Assembly (NCBI GenBank): GCA_016708585.1
Contig: JADJFK010000006.1
Span: 62,001-126,000, forward strand
Direction of reading: 5' to 3'
DNA from: Sulfuritalea sp.
Lineage (GTDB): Bacteria > Pseudomonadota > Gammaproteobacteria > Burkholderiales > Rhodocyclaceae
DNA length: 64,000 nucleotides
Below are positions 1-8,495 of the stretch, piece after piece. Within the stretch, counting starts at the first letter, position 1. The number at the start of each line of letters is the position of its first letter. The notes under the pieces are model-generated. The model had not been told where the DNA came from, did not search any database, and worked only from the letters and a program-made list of their open reading frames with translations. Made by a program: the position numbers and the translations under genes.

Positions 1-58
1 GAACCTACGACCGCTGGCCTGCCGGACGTCTGCAATCCCCCCGCGACACAGCCATGTG

Positions 59-1222
59 TCAGTTGTTAGACAAAAGCCTACGTAATCCCAATAAACCAAG
101 GAGCGGGCCTGGCAGCAATAGCCAAGCGATGTCGGCACCCCAATCAACTAGCCAACGTGTACTAAGTTGTATGGAGATCATGGTTATAGCAAAGCCGATG
201 GCATTTTGAAAAGCGAGTGCACTACCAACTATATCTGGCGGGCAGGCACGAGCCGACATTGCCGAAAAATGGGGCGAATCCGCTACCACGCTAGCTCCCC
301 AGAGGAGGAGCAAAGCAATCTTTGCCGAACTCGGCCAGTCGCTTGTGAGAGGATATAAAGTGCAACACAAGGCAGATATGGCGAGCGCTGAGGCCGCAAC
401 ACGGGCGCTACCGATACGCTTGCTCCACCACCCACCTAGTATGCAACCACCTGCACCGATACCGATGATCAGGAAAGCGAAGCCGAAAAGAGGGGGCGTT
501 GCTTGTTTAGCTAACCCTGATAGAACAACAAACGCAGGCACCAGTGTCCAAAAGGCATAGAGCTCCCACTGGTGGCCGAAATAACCGAATGCCGAAGCTC
601 GAAATTTTGGGTCTGTAAATATTAGCAATACGCGCCCAAGCCGTAGAGGAGGTGAGTCGTGACGCCTCCTAAGATGCGGCCCATCACCAAGGAAAAAGAT
701 CATTACTGCAGCAAGGAGTGCCAAACAAGAGGATATTGTTAAGGTTAATTGCCATGATGCGCTTTCACCAAAAAAACGGATTCCATGCGGCAAAGCGGTG
801 CCTAGAGTGAGCATGCCAACCAGCCAAGCTAGCGCTACACCTGCTCGCTCTGGCACCCAACTCACCACCAGTTTCATCCCAAGCGGATAAATTCCAGCCA
901 AACAGAGCCCTACCGAGAAACGCAGCAATACCCCACTGGCCATGCCGACCGAAAGCCAAGCGAATGCAGTGTTGAGTAGCGCTCCAAGCGTGGCACAGAC
1001 TGCAAAGATGCGACTTGCAGGGAATCGGTCGGCAAGTCCAGAAATTGAGAGGCTTAGCGTACCTACGATAAATCCGAGCTGAACGGCATTGGTCAGTGTG
1101 CCAATGTCTGCCGGTGTAATACCCCAACTGCGAATCAGGTCATCTGCAGCACTATTAGCGGAAAACCACAAGGAAGCGCCGAAAAGTTGAGCGATAACAA
1201 TCAGAAATACCGGGTGCCGCAT
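59..1222 (-). CDS. MFS family transporter
   Basis: Predicted 387-residue inner-membrane permease of the major facilitator superfamily. It is hydrophobic almost throughout, with about 12 membrane segments in two halves. The loop around residues 61-72 (SGLADRFPASRI) resembles the G-x-L-a-D-R motif between segments 2 and 3. The substrate cannot be read from the sequence. Base composition is visibly more A+T-rich than in all genes further right, and codon use differs accordingly, which suggests recent acquisition. No convincing Shine-Dalgarno precedes the ATG. No partner gene is on its strand nearby, so its job is open. Confidence 0.8.
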   Translation of the reverse strand: MRHPVFLIVIAQLFGASLWFSANSAADDLIRSWGITPADIGTLTNAVQLGFIVGTLSLSISGLADRFPASRIFAVCATLGALLNTAFAWLSVGMASGVLLRFSVGLCLAGIYPLGMKLVVSWVPERAGVALAWLVGMLTLGTALPHGIRFFGESASWQLTLTISSCLALLAAVMIFFLGDGPHLRRRHDSPPLRLGRVLLIFTDPKFRASAFGYFGHQWELYAFWTLVPAFVVLSGLAKQATPPLFGFAFLIIGIGAGGCILGGWWSKRIGSARVAASALAISALCCTLYPLTSDWPSSAKIALLLLWGASVVADSPHFSAMSARACPPDIVGSALAFQNAIGFAITMISIQLSTRWLVDWGADIAWLLLPGPLLGLLGLRRLLSNN

Positions 1223-1638
1223 ATTGGCAAATCGGGAATAAAGAAAAGAGAGCAGGATAGCGCGAAAATACGCCTCTTATGAGCCTCGCCACATTTGATC
1301 TCCAACACACCGGCATCTGCCAAAGGTGCTTCGCTCAGCATAAGTTGTAATTCATTCTACAAAAAGTTGCCGTAAAGCCTGACCGGCAGCTAACCGCCTC
1401 ATTGCCGACTGAGTCAGCCAGCAAGCCGAACGGCGGCAGTGGCCGACCAACAGCCCGACAACCAATTGGGCTGAACGGCAGGTATTTGATGAGTTACCCG
1501 CCGTTCAAACGCATCTGTTTTCGGAGGCCGCTACGGCTGTTGATGGCCGAACTGAGACCGCCAGTTTCACCACAAACCACCCTGACAGCAAAAGTCGGCG
1601 CTGGCGGCACGGCGACTCATGCTGTCGTGGAATCGATG
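1223..1638. other. Intergenic stretch without a supported gene
   Basis: About 416 bases lie between the start of the MFS gene and the end of the acetyltransferase toxin. The left part is A+T-rich and carries an imperfect operator-like inverted repeat, TTGTA-N8-TACAA, at 1345-1362, about 120 bases upstream of the MFS start. The right part contains one copy of the dispersed GTCGGCG repeat at 1591-1615. An open frame crosses this stretch on the plus strand, but it continues as the antisense of the toxin gene and has no family resemblance. Confidence 0.6.
1591..1615 (+). repeat. Dispersed GTCGGCG repeat, copy 1
   Basis: AAAGTCGGCGCTGGCG followed by GCACGGCGA. Forward copy just beyond the 3' end of the TA toxin gene. 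It forms an inverted pair with copy 2 around the toxin-antitoxin module. Confidence 0.75.
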
Positions 1639-2154
1639 TCACGCCCCTTGAGTTGCTTTTCGCAGATCTTTGATCAACAAGTGCAGGTGGTACGGGTCGG
1701 TCGGGCTTGGATCAAAATCGAAATGCTCATAGAAGCGCCGGGCCTCGTCGTCCTTGGCATGAACAATGACCGCGCGGATACCGGCAATATCGGCAGCCTG
1801 AAGAGTTCTGGCAAGAGCATCGTGCAGCAGGGCCACGCCCAACCCTTTCCGTTTGGCCCCGTTGTCGACAGCCAGCCTGGCGAGCAACATTACCGGGACA
1901 GGATGGCGGGCCAAACCTTTCACCATTCGCGCGGGTGCCTGAGAATGGGCAACCGCACCGACTGCCAGGCTGTAATAGCCGACGACCTTTTCGTCGGTTA
2001 GCGCCACATAGGTCTGTGCGCTACCGGCAGACTGGCTGTTGAGAGCGAAACGGGAAATGAAACGATTGAGATCGTCATAGCCACAGTCAAAATCCTCGAC
2101 TACGTGGGTGCGATCAAGCTTCTGAATGCTCCAACCGGCATTCCGTGCCACCAT
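1639..2154 (-). CDS. GNAT-family acetyltransferase toxin (TacT/AtaT type)
   Basis: A 171-residue GNAT acetyltransferase. The acetyl-CoA loop region is around residues 80-125 (AKRKGLGVALLHDALART), preceded by a beta-strand with LARLAVD. The C-terminus has EARRFYEHFDFDPSP, typical of GNAT toxins paired with DUF1778 antitoxins. Known members acetylate the amino group of charged tRNAs and stop translation. Its ATG overlaps the stop codon of the upstream antitoxin by one base (TAATG), so the two are translationally coupled. Toxin activity is inferred from family and pairing. Confidence 0.85.
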   Translation of the reverse strand: MVARNAGWSIQKLDRTHVVEDFDCGYDDLNRFISRFALNSQSAGSAQTYVALTDEKVVGYYSLAVGAVAHSQAPARMVKGLARHPVPVMLLARLAVDNGAKRKGLGVALLHDALARTLQAADIAGIRAVIVHAKDDEARRFYEHFDFDPSPTDPYHLHLLIKDLRKATQGA

Positions 2155-2417
2155 TACTTGCCCGTTTTCATCAGGCGGGAAAGCCGCGGCCGGGCGCGCG
2201 GCGGCGCGTCAAGCGCGGCCTGAAATGCCTGCCATTGGGCGTCATCGAGAATGAACAAGCGCCGGTCCGCCAGGGTCTCGGCGGCAGACGTCAAGCCACT
2301 GTCCAGCAGAAATTCGCTGACTGTTTTGTCCTGGGCTCGAGCAGCCGCCTGGATCATCTCCTTGGCGGCAGGCGAGATACGCAAATCGACCCGTTGTGTC
2401 TTCGAGGAAGCGAGCAT
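2154..2417 (-). CDS. DUF1778 (TacA-type) antitoxin
   Basis: An 87-residue ribbon-helix-helix antitoxin. The N-terminus carries a DNA-binding strand (KTQRVDLRISPAAKEMI) and is followed by the TVSEFLLDS helix. The acidic C-terminal part (ADRRLFILDDAQWQAFQAAL) is the segment that clamps the GNAT toxin in known complexes. The start at 2417 is chosen because GAGGTG lies upstream at proper spacing and the protein then begins as family members do. A longer frame reaches 2552 but adds a non-conserved leader. By analogy it represses its own promoter. Confidence 0.88.
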   Translation of the reverse strand: MLASSKTQRVDLRISPAAKEMIQAAARAQDKTVSEFLLDSGLTSAAETLADRRLFILDDAQWQAFQAALDAPPRARPRLSRLMKTGK

Positions 2418-2570
2418 GGTGTCACCTCTGAGGATAGCGGAAGCACAGTATATCGTGTGTCCAATCGCCGTACAACGGTTTCGGATTGGAGGCTGATGTC
2501 CAGTGGCTCTTTGTAGCCGAACTGAGCCAGCCACCAAAGACCGACACAGCATTTCCGCTTCCCGGATTCA

Positions 2571-2595
2571 TCGCCGTCCCGCTGGCGCCGACTTT
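2571..2595 (-). repeat. Dispersed GTCGGCG repeat, copy 2
   Basis: On the minus strand it reads AAAGTCGGCGCCAGCG then GGACGGCGA. It lies between the LysR gene end and the TA promoter, in opposite orientation to copy 1. Confidence 0.7.
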
Positions 2596-2599
2596 CCGG

Positions 2600-3502
2600 T
2601 CACGCCGAAAACAATTCCATGAACTGCTGGCGCAGCCAGCGGTGGCCGGGGTCGTCGTGGTAGCGCTCGTGCCAGCACTGGCGGATGTCGAAGGCGGGGA
2701 TGTCCACCGGCAGCGGCAGCAGCTTGACCGCATCCTTCGGCGAGATCTGGCTGCCGACGCTGTGCGGGACGATGGCGATCAGATCAGAGGCGGCGACGAT
2801 GCTGGGCAGCACGAGGAAGTTCTGCACCCGCAGCGCGATGCGGCTTTCCAGGCCGTGGGCGACCAGGGTGCGCTCGATGATGCCGTGGCCGGTGCCACCC
2901 GGCATGGCGATGGCATGGCTGGCGGCGGCGAACTGGCGCGCCGTGAGGCGCGCGCCTATGCTCGGGTGGTCGCGGCTGAGGATGCAGACGTAGCGGTCGC
3001 GGAACAGGCGCTGCTGGTAGAAGCCGGCCTCGAAATCCGGCAGGTTGCCGATGGTCAGGTCGGCCGCGCCGCTGCGCAGGGCCTCGCGCGCCTCGTCGGT
3101 GGACAAGGCGAGGTTGCGCAGGCGCACGCGCGGCGCGCTGCGGTTCAGGCGCGCCAGCAGGCGCGGCAGGAAGAAGGCTTCGCCGAGGTCGGTGATGTGG
3201 ATGGCGAAATCGCGTTGCGAGGTGGCCGCGTCGAATTCCTGGCGGCCGGCCAGCGAGGCGCCGATCGCCGCCAGCGCGGCGCGGATCGGCTCGGCGATGC
3301 TTGCGGCATAGGGCGTCGGCGCCACGCCGTTGCCGAGGCGCACGAACAGGCGGTCGCCGGTGGCCTTGCGCAGGCGCGCCAGGGCGTTGCTTACCGCCGG
3401 CTGCGAGAGGTCGAGGCGGCCGGCGGCGCGGCTGATCGAGCCTTCGCCGAGCACCGCGTCGAACACCACCAGCAGGTTGAGGTCGAAATCCTTGATATTC
3501 AT
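2600..3502 (-). CDS. LysR-family transcriptional regulator, NahR/NodD-like
   Basis: A 300-residue LysR regulator. The N-terminal winged helix-turn-helix covers residues 5-65 (DLNLLVVFDAVL, then ISRAAGRLDLSQPAVSNAL), closest in style to the NahR/DntR/NodD group, which often responds to salicylate-like aromatic acids. The rest is a periplasmic-binding-protein-like effector domain. It is transcribed divergently from the ligase at 3610, with 107 bases between them containing an inverted repeat. This is the usual arrangement for a LysR activator of the neighbouring operon. The effector is not readable from sequence; an ortho-substituted benzoate or its CoA ester is my inference. Confidence 0.9.
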   Translation of the reverse strand: MNIKDFDLNLLVVFDAVLGEGSISRAAGRLDLSQPAVSNALARLRKATGDRLFVRLGNGVAPTPYAASIAEPIRAALAAIGASLAGRQEFDAATSQRDFAIHITDLGEAFFLPRLLARLNRSAPRVRLRNLALSTDEAREALRSGAADLTIGNLPDFEAGFYQQRLFRDRYVCILSRDHPSIGARLTARQFAAASHAIAMPGGTGHGIIERTLVAHGLESRIALRVQNFLVLPSIVAASDLIAIVPHSVGSQISPKDAVKLLPLPVDIPAFDIRQCWHERYHDDPGHRWLRQQFMELFSA

Positions 3503-3505
3503 TTG

Positions 3506-3533
3506 GTGAATGTATTGTATTCATGTCATTCAC
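3506..3533. promoter_or_regulatory. Probable LysR operator in the divergent promoter
   Basis: GTGAATG-N14-CATTCAC, a perfect 7-bp inverted repeat starting three bases upstream of the regulator ATG. A second nested symmetry, TGAAT-N7-ATTCA, lies at 3507-3523. Position and A+T-richness fit a LysR autoregulatory and activation site for the operon starting at 3610. Confidence 0.6.
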
Positions 3534-3609
3534 TAGGCGCAATGCGGAATCTGGCCTAGAGTCCGCCCATCACAGACCGGGATCACCCGGCCAAGACGAG
3601 GAGGCAAAC

Positions 3610-5262
3610 ATGCTCGAAGGCTGCGTACCCTGGCCCGCCGACGTGGCGGCGCGCTACCGCCGCCAAGGCTGGTGGCAAGGCATCACGATTGCGCAACTGC
3701 TGGAGCGTACTGCCGCGCGGCTTCCGGACAAGACGGCGCTGGTCAGCGGCGATCTGCGCCTGAGTTACGCCGACCTGGTCGCCGGTTCGCGGCGCCTGGC
3801 CTGCGGCTTCCTCGATGCCGGCATCAAGGCGCAGGATCGCGTGGTGCTGCAACTTCCCAACGGCCCTGAATTCGTCTTCGCCTACTTCGCCCTGACTTGC
3901 ATCGGCGCGATTCCGGTGATGGCATTGCGCGCCCATCGCCATAGCGAGGTCCGTCACTTCCTCAAGGCTTCCGGCGCCACGGCTTACGTCATCCCCGACC
4001 GCATCGGCAGCTTCGACTACCGCGAGATGGCGCGCGAAGTCGGGCCCGAGGCGCCGGCCCTGCGCCATGTCTTCGTCGCCGGCGAGCCGGGCGCGGGGCA
4101 GATCGACCTGCGCGCGCTGCTCGCCGCGCCGCTGACGGAGGCCGACGTCGCGGCGCGGCTGGCCGGCCACGAGCCCGATCCGGGGGAGGTCACCCTCATG
4201 CTGCTTTCCGGCGGCACGACCTCGCTGTCGAAACTGATCCCGCGCACCCACGAGGATTACGTGCTGAATGCCCGCCTCTGCGGCCGTGCCGGCGGCTTCG
4301 ACGAGGCCACGGTGTTCATGGCCATCCTGCCGCTGGGGCACAACTACAACCTGGCGTCGCCCGGCATGCTCGGCTGCTTCTACTACGGCGGCACAGTGGT
4401 GCTGGCGCCCTCGGGCGACGCGGCCGAGGTGTTCGCGCTGGTGCAGCGCGAGAAGGTCAGCGTGGTCGCCGCCGTGGTGCCGCTGATCTCGAACTGGCTG
4501 AATTCGCCGGTTCCCGACAACTACGATTTGTCATCGCTGAAGGTGATCCAGAACGGCGGCGCGCGCCTGGCGCCCGAGCTGCGCGGGCGGATGCGCGAGC
4601 GCTTCGGCTGCCTGCCGCAGGAAATCTACGGCACGGCGGAGGGCCTGATCAACATGGTACCGCTCGACGCGCCCGACGACATGCTGCTCACCAGCTCCGG
4701 CGTGCCGGTGTGCGAGGACGACGAGATCAAGGTGGTGGACGACGACGGCAACGAGGTGCCCGACGGCGAGCCCGGCGAACTGGTGACGCGCGGGCCCTAT
4801 ACCATCCAGGGCTACTACAACGCACCGGAAAAGCAGGCCGAGGCCTTCACGCCCGACGGCTTCTACCGCATGGGCGACATCGTGCGGAAAGTCGGTCGCC
4901 ACGTGTTCACCGAGGGCCGGCGCAAGGACCTGATCAATCGCGGCGGCGAGAAGATCAGCTGCGAGGAAGTCGAGAACCTGATCTTCGGCCATCCCAAGGT
5001 CAAGGCCGTGACACTGGTGGCGATGCCCGATCCGGTGTTCGGCGAGAAGGCCTGCGCCTTCGTCATCGCCAGGGATGGCGAGACCCTGGGCTTCGAGGAA
5101 CTGATCGCCTTCCTGCGCGCGCAGAAGATCGCCAGCTTCAAGCTGCCGGAGCGGCTGGAAGTGGTCAAGGAGTTTCCCCTGAGCCCGGTGGGCAAGATAC
5201 TCAAGCGACAACTGCGCGAGATGATTGCGGCGAAGATCGAAGCCGAACAGGCCGCCGCATGA
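3610..5262 (+). CDS. Aryl acid AMP/CoA ligase, EntE/DhbE/SdgA-like
   Basis: A 550-residue adenylate-forming enzyme. The phosphate loop LLSGGTTSLSKL is near residue 198, the aryl-AMP family motif YGTAEG near 341, and the C-terminal GRRKDLINRGGEKISCEEVE hinge and the catalytic Lys (PVGKILKR) follow. The family includes 2,3-dihydroxybenzoate-AMP ligases and salicylate-activating enzymes, so the expected substrate is an ortho-substituted benzoate such as 2-aminobenzoate or salicylate. The ATG at 3610 follows GAGGAGG. The stop overlaps the next gene (ATGA), so ligase and hydroxylase are co-translated. Whether it makes the CoA ester or only the AMP ester cannot be told from sequence. Confidence 0.85.
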   Translation: MLEGCVPWPADVAARYRRQGWWQGITIAQLLERTAARLPDKTALVSGDLRLSYADLVAGSRRLACGFLDAGIKAQDRVVLQLPNGPEFVFAYFALTCIGAIPVMALRAHRHSEVRHFLKASGATAYVIPDRIGSFDYREMAREVGPEAPALRHVFVAGEPGAGQIDLRALLAAPLTEADVAARLAGHEPDPGEVTLMLLSGGTTSLSKLIPRTHEDYVLNARLCGRAGGFDEATVFMAILPLGHNYNLASPGMLGCFYYGGTVVLAPSGDAAEVFALVQREKVSVVAAVVPLISNWLNSPVPDNYDLSSLKVIQNGGARLAPELRGRMRERFGCLPQEIYGTAEGLINMVPLDAPDDMLLTSSGVPVCEDDEIKVVDDDGNEVPDGEPGELVTRGPYTIQGYYNAPEKQAEAFTPDGFYRMGDIVRKVGRHVFTEGRRKDLINRGGEKISCEEVENLIFGHPKVKAVTLVAMPDPVFGEKACAFVIARDGETLGFEELIAFLRAQKIASFKLPERLEVVKEFPLSPVGKILKRQLREMIAAKIEAEQAAA

Positions 5263-6410
5263 AGCTGCGCATCATTGGCGGCGGGCCCGCCGGGCTTTAC
5301 TTCGGCGCGCTGATGAAGCGCGAGAATCCGGCGCATGACGTGATGGTGTTCGAGCGCGGCCCGCGCGACGCGACCTGGGGTTTCGGCGTGGTTTTCTCGG
5401 ATCGGGCGCTGGAGTTCCTGCGTGCCGACGACGAGCCGATGTACCAGCTGCTGACGCCCTTGATGGAGACCTGGCCCAACCTGACCATCGTGCATAACGA
5501 CACGCCGGTGCCGATCACCGGCAACGGCTTTGCCGCGATCGGGCGGCTGGAGTTGCTGGGCCGCCTCTACGCCCATGCCGAGGCGCTGGGCGTAAGAATC
5601 GAGTTCGACAGCGAGGTGACGTCGCTCGATGATCCGGCGCTGGCCGGTGCGGACCTGATAGTCGGCGCCAATGGCGCGTTCTCGTGGGTGCGCAACGAGC
5701 ACGAGACCGAGTTCGGCACCGAGACCGACCTGCGTCCCAACCGCTTCATCTGGTACGGCACCCGCAGGGTCTTCGACAGCCTGTCGCTGACCTTTCGCGA
5801 GACCGAACACGGCGTTTTCTGCGCCCACCATTACCGCTATAGCCCGGGCATGAGTACCTTCCTGGTCGAGGTTACGGACGCGACCTGGCAACGGGCCGGA
5901 TTCGCCCGCATGGACGAGCAGGAGACCATTCGTCATTGCGAACAGGTGTTCGCCAGGGACCTGGAGGGCAAGTCCATTCTTTCCAACAAGTCCTGCTGGC
6001 GCCAGTTTCCGGCGATCACCAACCGGCAGTGGAGCTTCGGCAATGTCGTCCTGATGGGCGACGCCCTGCGCACGGCGCACTTTTCGATCGGATCGGGGAC
6101 GCGCCTGGCCATGGAAGATGCCATTGCGCTGTGGAAGACCTTGCGCGATGCGGGCAGCCTGCCGCAGGCCCTGGCGCTTTACCAGGAACGCCGCCTGCCG
6201 CCGATGAAAAAGATCCTCGATGCTGCCAGCGCCAGCATCCGCTGGTACGAGCGGATGGACGAGCTGATCAAACTGTCGCCGATCGATTTCGCCTACAGCT
6301 ACATGACGCGTACCGGCCGGGTCGACCATGAGGAAATGACGCGCCGTGCCCCCCGGCTGGCGATGGCATGGGAGCACAGTCATCCCGAAATCTTTGGGGC
6401 GTCGTATTGA
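5259..6410 (+). CDS. FAD-dependent aryl-CoA hydroxylase (2-aminobenzoyl-CoA or salicylyl-CoA monooxygenase class)
   Basis: A 383-residue group A flavoprotein monooxygenase. The N-terminal FAD motif is IIGGGPAGLYFGALM (residues 4-18), and the second FAD motif is VVLMGDALRTAHFSIGSG near residue 263. The features WGFGVVFSD and IRWYERMDEL match the salicylyl-CoA 5-hydroxylase family and the N-terminal half of 2-aminobenzoyl-CoA monooxygenase/reductase. The expected reaction is O2- and NAD(P)H-dependent ring hydroxylation of the CoA ester in the cytoplasm. Here the hydroxylase is free-standing, with a separate flavin reductase-type enzyme encoded next, rather than fused as in the Azoarcus enzyme. 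Confidence 0.85.
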   Translation: MKLRIIGGGPAGLYFGALMKRENPAHDVMVFERGPRDATWGFGVVFSDRALEFLRADDEPMYQLLTPLMETWPNLTIVHNDTPVPITGNGFAAIGRLELLGRLYAHAEALGVRIEFDSEVTSLDDPALAGADLIVGANGAFSWVRNEHETEFGTETDLRPNRFIWYGTRRVFDSLSLTFRETEHGVFCAHHYRYSPGMSTFLVEVTDATWQRAGFARMDEQETIRHCEQVFARDLEGKSILSNKSCWRQFPAITNRQWSFGNVVLMGDALRTAHFSIGSGTRLAMEDAIALWKTLRDAGSLPQALALYQERRLPPMKKILDAASASIRWYERMDELIKLSPIDFAYSYMTRTGRVDHEEMTRRAPRLAMAWEHSHPEIFGASY

Positions 6411-6431
6411 CGCGCTCTTGCTTTGAGCTTA

Positions 6432-6448
6432 ATGTATACAGTATCCAC
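6432..6448 (+). promoter_or_regulatory. Shared catabolic operator motif, site 1
   Basis: ATGTATACAGTATCCAC, 22 bases after the hydroxylase stop and 50 bases before the start of the reductase gene. It matches sites at 13659-13675 (opposite strand) and 20817-20833. The common pattern is W-TGTAT-RC-RGT-RT-MC. This suggests an internal promoter controlled by the same regulator as the other two. Confidence 0.5.
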
Positions 6449-6497
6449 TAAGACATTCAATGCCCGGCCAATCGCCGGGCCATCAGGAGGAATTGCC

Positions 6498-8483
6498 GTG
6501 ACAACAATCGCCGTGAAACGACCGGGGGAAGCCAGGCTCAAGGATTTGTTCAAGCCGGGTAAAGTCGGCAAGTTCGAGGTCAAGAACCGCATCAAGTACG
6601 GCGCCTGCTGCGTCTCCAATTACAACGGCCGCGACGGCACCATCACCCCGCGCGAACTGGCGCGGGTGCGCGTCATCGCCGGCACCGGCTGCGGCCTGAT
6701 CACCAACCAGGGCGCCTATCCCGACCCGTGGGGCGAGGGCAAGGCCTACTTCCGCCAGGTGGCGATCCACGACGACAAGTTCCTGCCGCAGTTCGAAATG
6801 ATCGCGCGCTACATCCACGATGCCGGCGCCATGGCCATGCAACAGATCCTGCATGCCGGCCGCTACGGCGGCATCGACCTCGGCTATTGCATCCAGCCTT
6901 CCGTGGTGCCGCAGACCCTGCCGCATTTCCGCCCGCCGCGCGAGATGACCAAGGAGCAGATCGCGGTCACGGTCAAGCAGCACGCCGATGCCGCCAAGCG
7001 CGCCATCCGTGCCGGCTTCGATGCCACCGAGATCACCAGCTTCATGGGGTATCTCTTGGCCAACTTCAACTCGCGCTTCACCAACCAGCGCACCGACGAG
7101 TACGGCGGCTCGGTGCAGAACCGCGGCCGCTTCATGCGCGAACTGATCGACGCCATCAAGCAGGCCACCCCCGACAATCCGCTCTCCGTGCGCTTGAACG
7201 GCGCCGAACTGATGGACAAATGGGGCGGCAACACCCAGGACGAATCCTTCGAACTCATGCAGCAGGCCGTCGATTGCGGCGTGGACATGATCTCGGTCAC
7301 CGTCGGCTGGCAGGAAGCGCCGGAATCCTCCTTCGGCCGTGACGTCGAACCCGGCTACTGGAACTTCCTCTCCGAAAAGGCGAAGAAGATGTTCCCCAAC
7401 GTGCTGGTCGCCTTCGGCAACCGCCTGCCCGATCCGGCGATGGCCGACCAGTGCGTGCGCGACAATATTTTCGACTACTGGGAAGTCTGCCGTCCGCTGC
7501 TGGCCGACCCGGAGATGATCCACAAGGCCGCCGAAGACCGCATGGAGGAAGTGCGCCCCTGCATCGGCTCGCTCAACTGCCTGTCGCGCCTGTTCCGCGA
7601 CCTGCCCTACACCTGCACCATGAACCCGATGCTGGGCCATGAAGTCGAGCCCGAGTACCACGTCACCGAGGCCACCGAGAAGAAGCGCGTGATGATCATC
7701 GGCGCCGGCCCCGCCGGCATGGAAGCCGCGATCACCGCCCGCCGCCGCGGCCACACGGTGACCGTGTTCGACAAGAACGACAAGATCGGCGGCAACCTCG
7801 CCGCCTACGCCGGCAACGACCTGGCGCGCCCGGCCGACCTGCAAAGCGTGATCGACTACTACGGCGTGATGGCGAAGAAGCTCGGCGTCGAAGTGCGCCT
7901 CAACACCGAGGCCAACGCCAAGTTCATGAGGAGCGTGCTGCACGAATACGATGCCTGCATCGTCGCCGCCGGCGCCCGCACCGACCTCGAATCCTTCCGC
8001 TACATGCCGGGCAGCGAGCTGCTGATCGACGCGCTGGAAGTCGCCCACCGCCGCAAGCAGGTCGGCAAGCGCGTGGTGATGCTCGGCGGCGGCGCGATCG
8101 GCCTGACCATCTCCGAATTCCTGCAAAAGGCCGGCCACGAAGTCACCGTGGTCGAGAAGGACAAGCGCATCGGCGGCGACATCATGCCCACCTTCAAGTG
8201 GCGCCATACCGCCTGGGTCGACGAGCTCGGCATCAAGACCATCTGCTCGGCGCAACTGGTCAAGGTCACGGCCGAGGGCGCGACGGTAAAGACGGCCAAG
8301 GGCGAGGAGGTTTTCGTGCCCTGCGACAACGTCATCGTCTCCAGCCCGCGCAAGGCCAACCACGACCTGTTCTACGAATTCCAGTGGATGATCGACGAAC
8401 TGCACGGCGGCGGCGACGCCACGGTGCCGCGCGGCCTCGATGCGGCGATCCAGGAGGGCTACAAGCTCGGCGTTCGCATTTGA
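6498..8483 (+). CDS. Old-yellow-enzyme/2,4-dienoyl-CoA reductase-like flavoprotein
   Basis: A 661-residue enzyme. An N-terminal FMN-binding TIM barrel (about residues 15-350) is followed by a cysteine segment and then FAD- and NAD(P)H-binding Rossmann domains (VMIIGAGPAGMEAAI near 397; VVMLGGGAIGLTISEF near 531). This is the 2,4-dienoyl-CoA reductase/trimethylamine dehydrogenase architecture. The usual four-cysteine iron-sulfur motif reads C-I-G-S-L-N-C then C after 11 residues (positions 355, 358, 361, 373), so the second ligand is Ser. The GTG start follows AGGAGG at ideal spacing. By context it may reduce the hydroxylated aryl-CoA, the role of the C-terminal half in 2-aminobenzoyl-CoA monooxygenase/reductase. 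Confidence 0.82.
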   Translation: MTTIAVKRPGEARLKDLFKPGKVGKFEVKNRIKYGACCVSNYNGRDGTITPRELARVRVIAGTGCGLITNQGAYPDPWGEGKAYFRQVAIHDDKFLPQFEMIARYIHDAGAMAMQQILHAGRYGGIDLGYCIQPSVVPQTLPHFRPPREMTKEQIAVTVKQHADAAKRAIRAGFDATEITSFMGYLLANFNSRFTNQRTDEYGGSVQNRGRFMRELIDAIKQATPDNPLSVRLNGAELMDKWGGNTQDESFELMQQAVDCGVDMISVTVGWQEAPESSFGRDVEPGYWNFLSEKAKKMFPNVLVAFGNRLPDPAMADQCVRDNIFDYWEVCRPLLADPEMIHKAAEDRMEEVRPCIGSLNCLSRLFRDLPYTCTMNPMLGHEVEPEYHVTEATEKKRVMIIGAGPAGMEAAITARRRGHTVTVFDKNDKIGGNLAAYAGNDLARPADLQSVIDYYGVMAKKLGVEVRLNTEANAKFMRSVLHEYDACIVAAGARTDLESFRYMPGSELLIDALEVAHRRKQVGKRVVMLGGGAIGLTISEFLQKAGHEVTVVEKDKRIGGDIMPTFKWRHTAWVDELGIKTICSAQLVKVTAEGATVKTAKGEEVFVPCDNVIVSSPRKANHDLFYEFQWMIDELHGGGDATVPRGLDAAIQEGYKLGVRI

Positions 8484-8495
8484 TCGGAGGCGGCC

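Noticed and set aside
1402..2001. Plus-strand open frame of 199 codons near the TA pair
   Set aside because: Mostly antisense to the GNAT toxin, with no recognisable domain.
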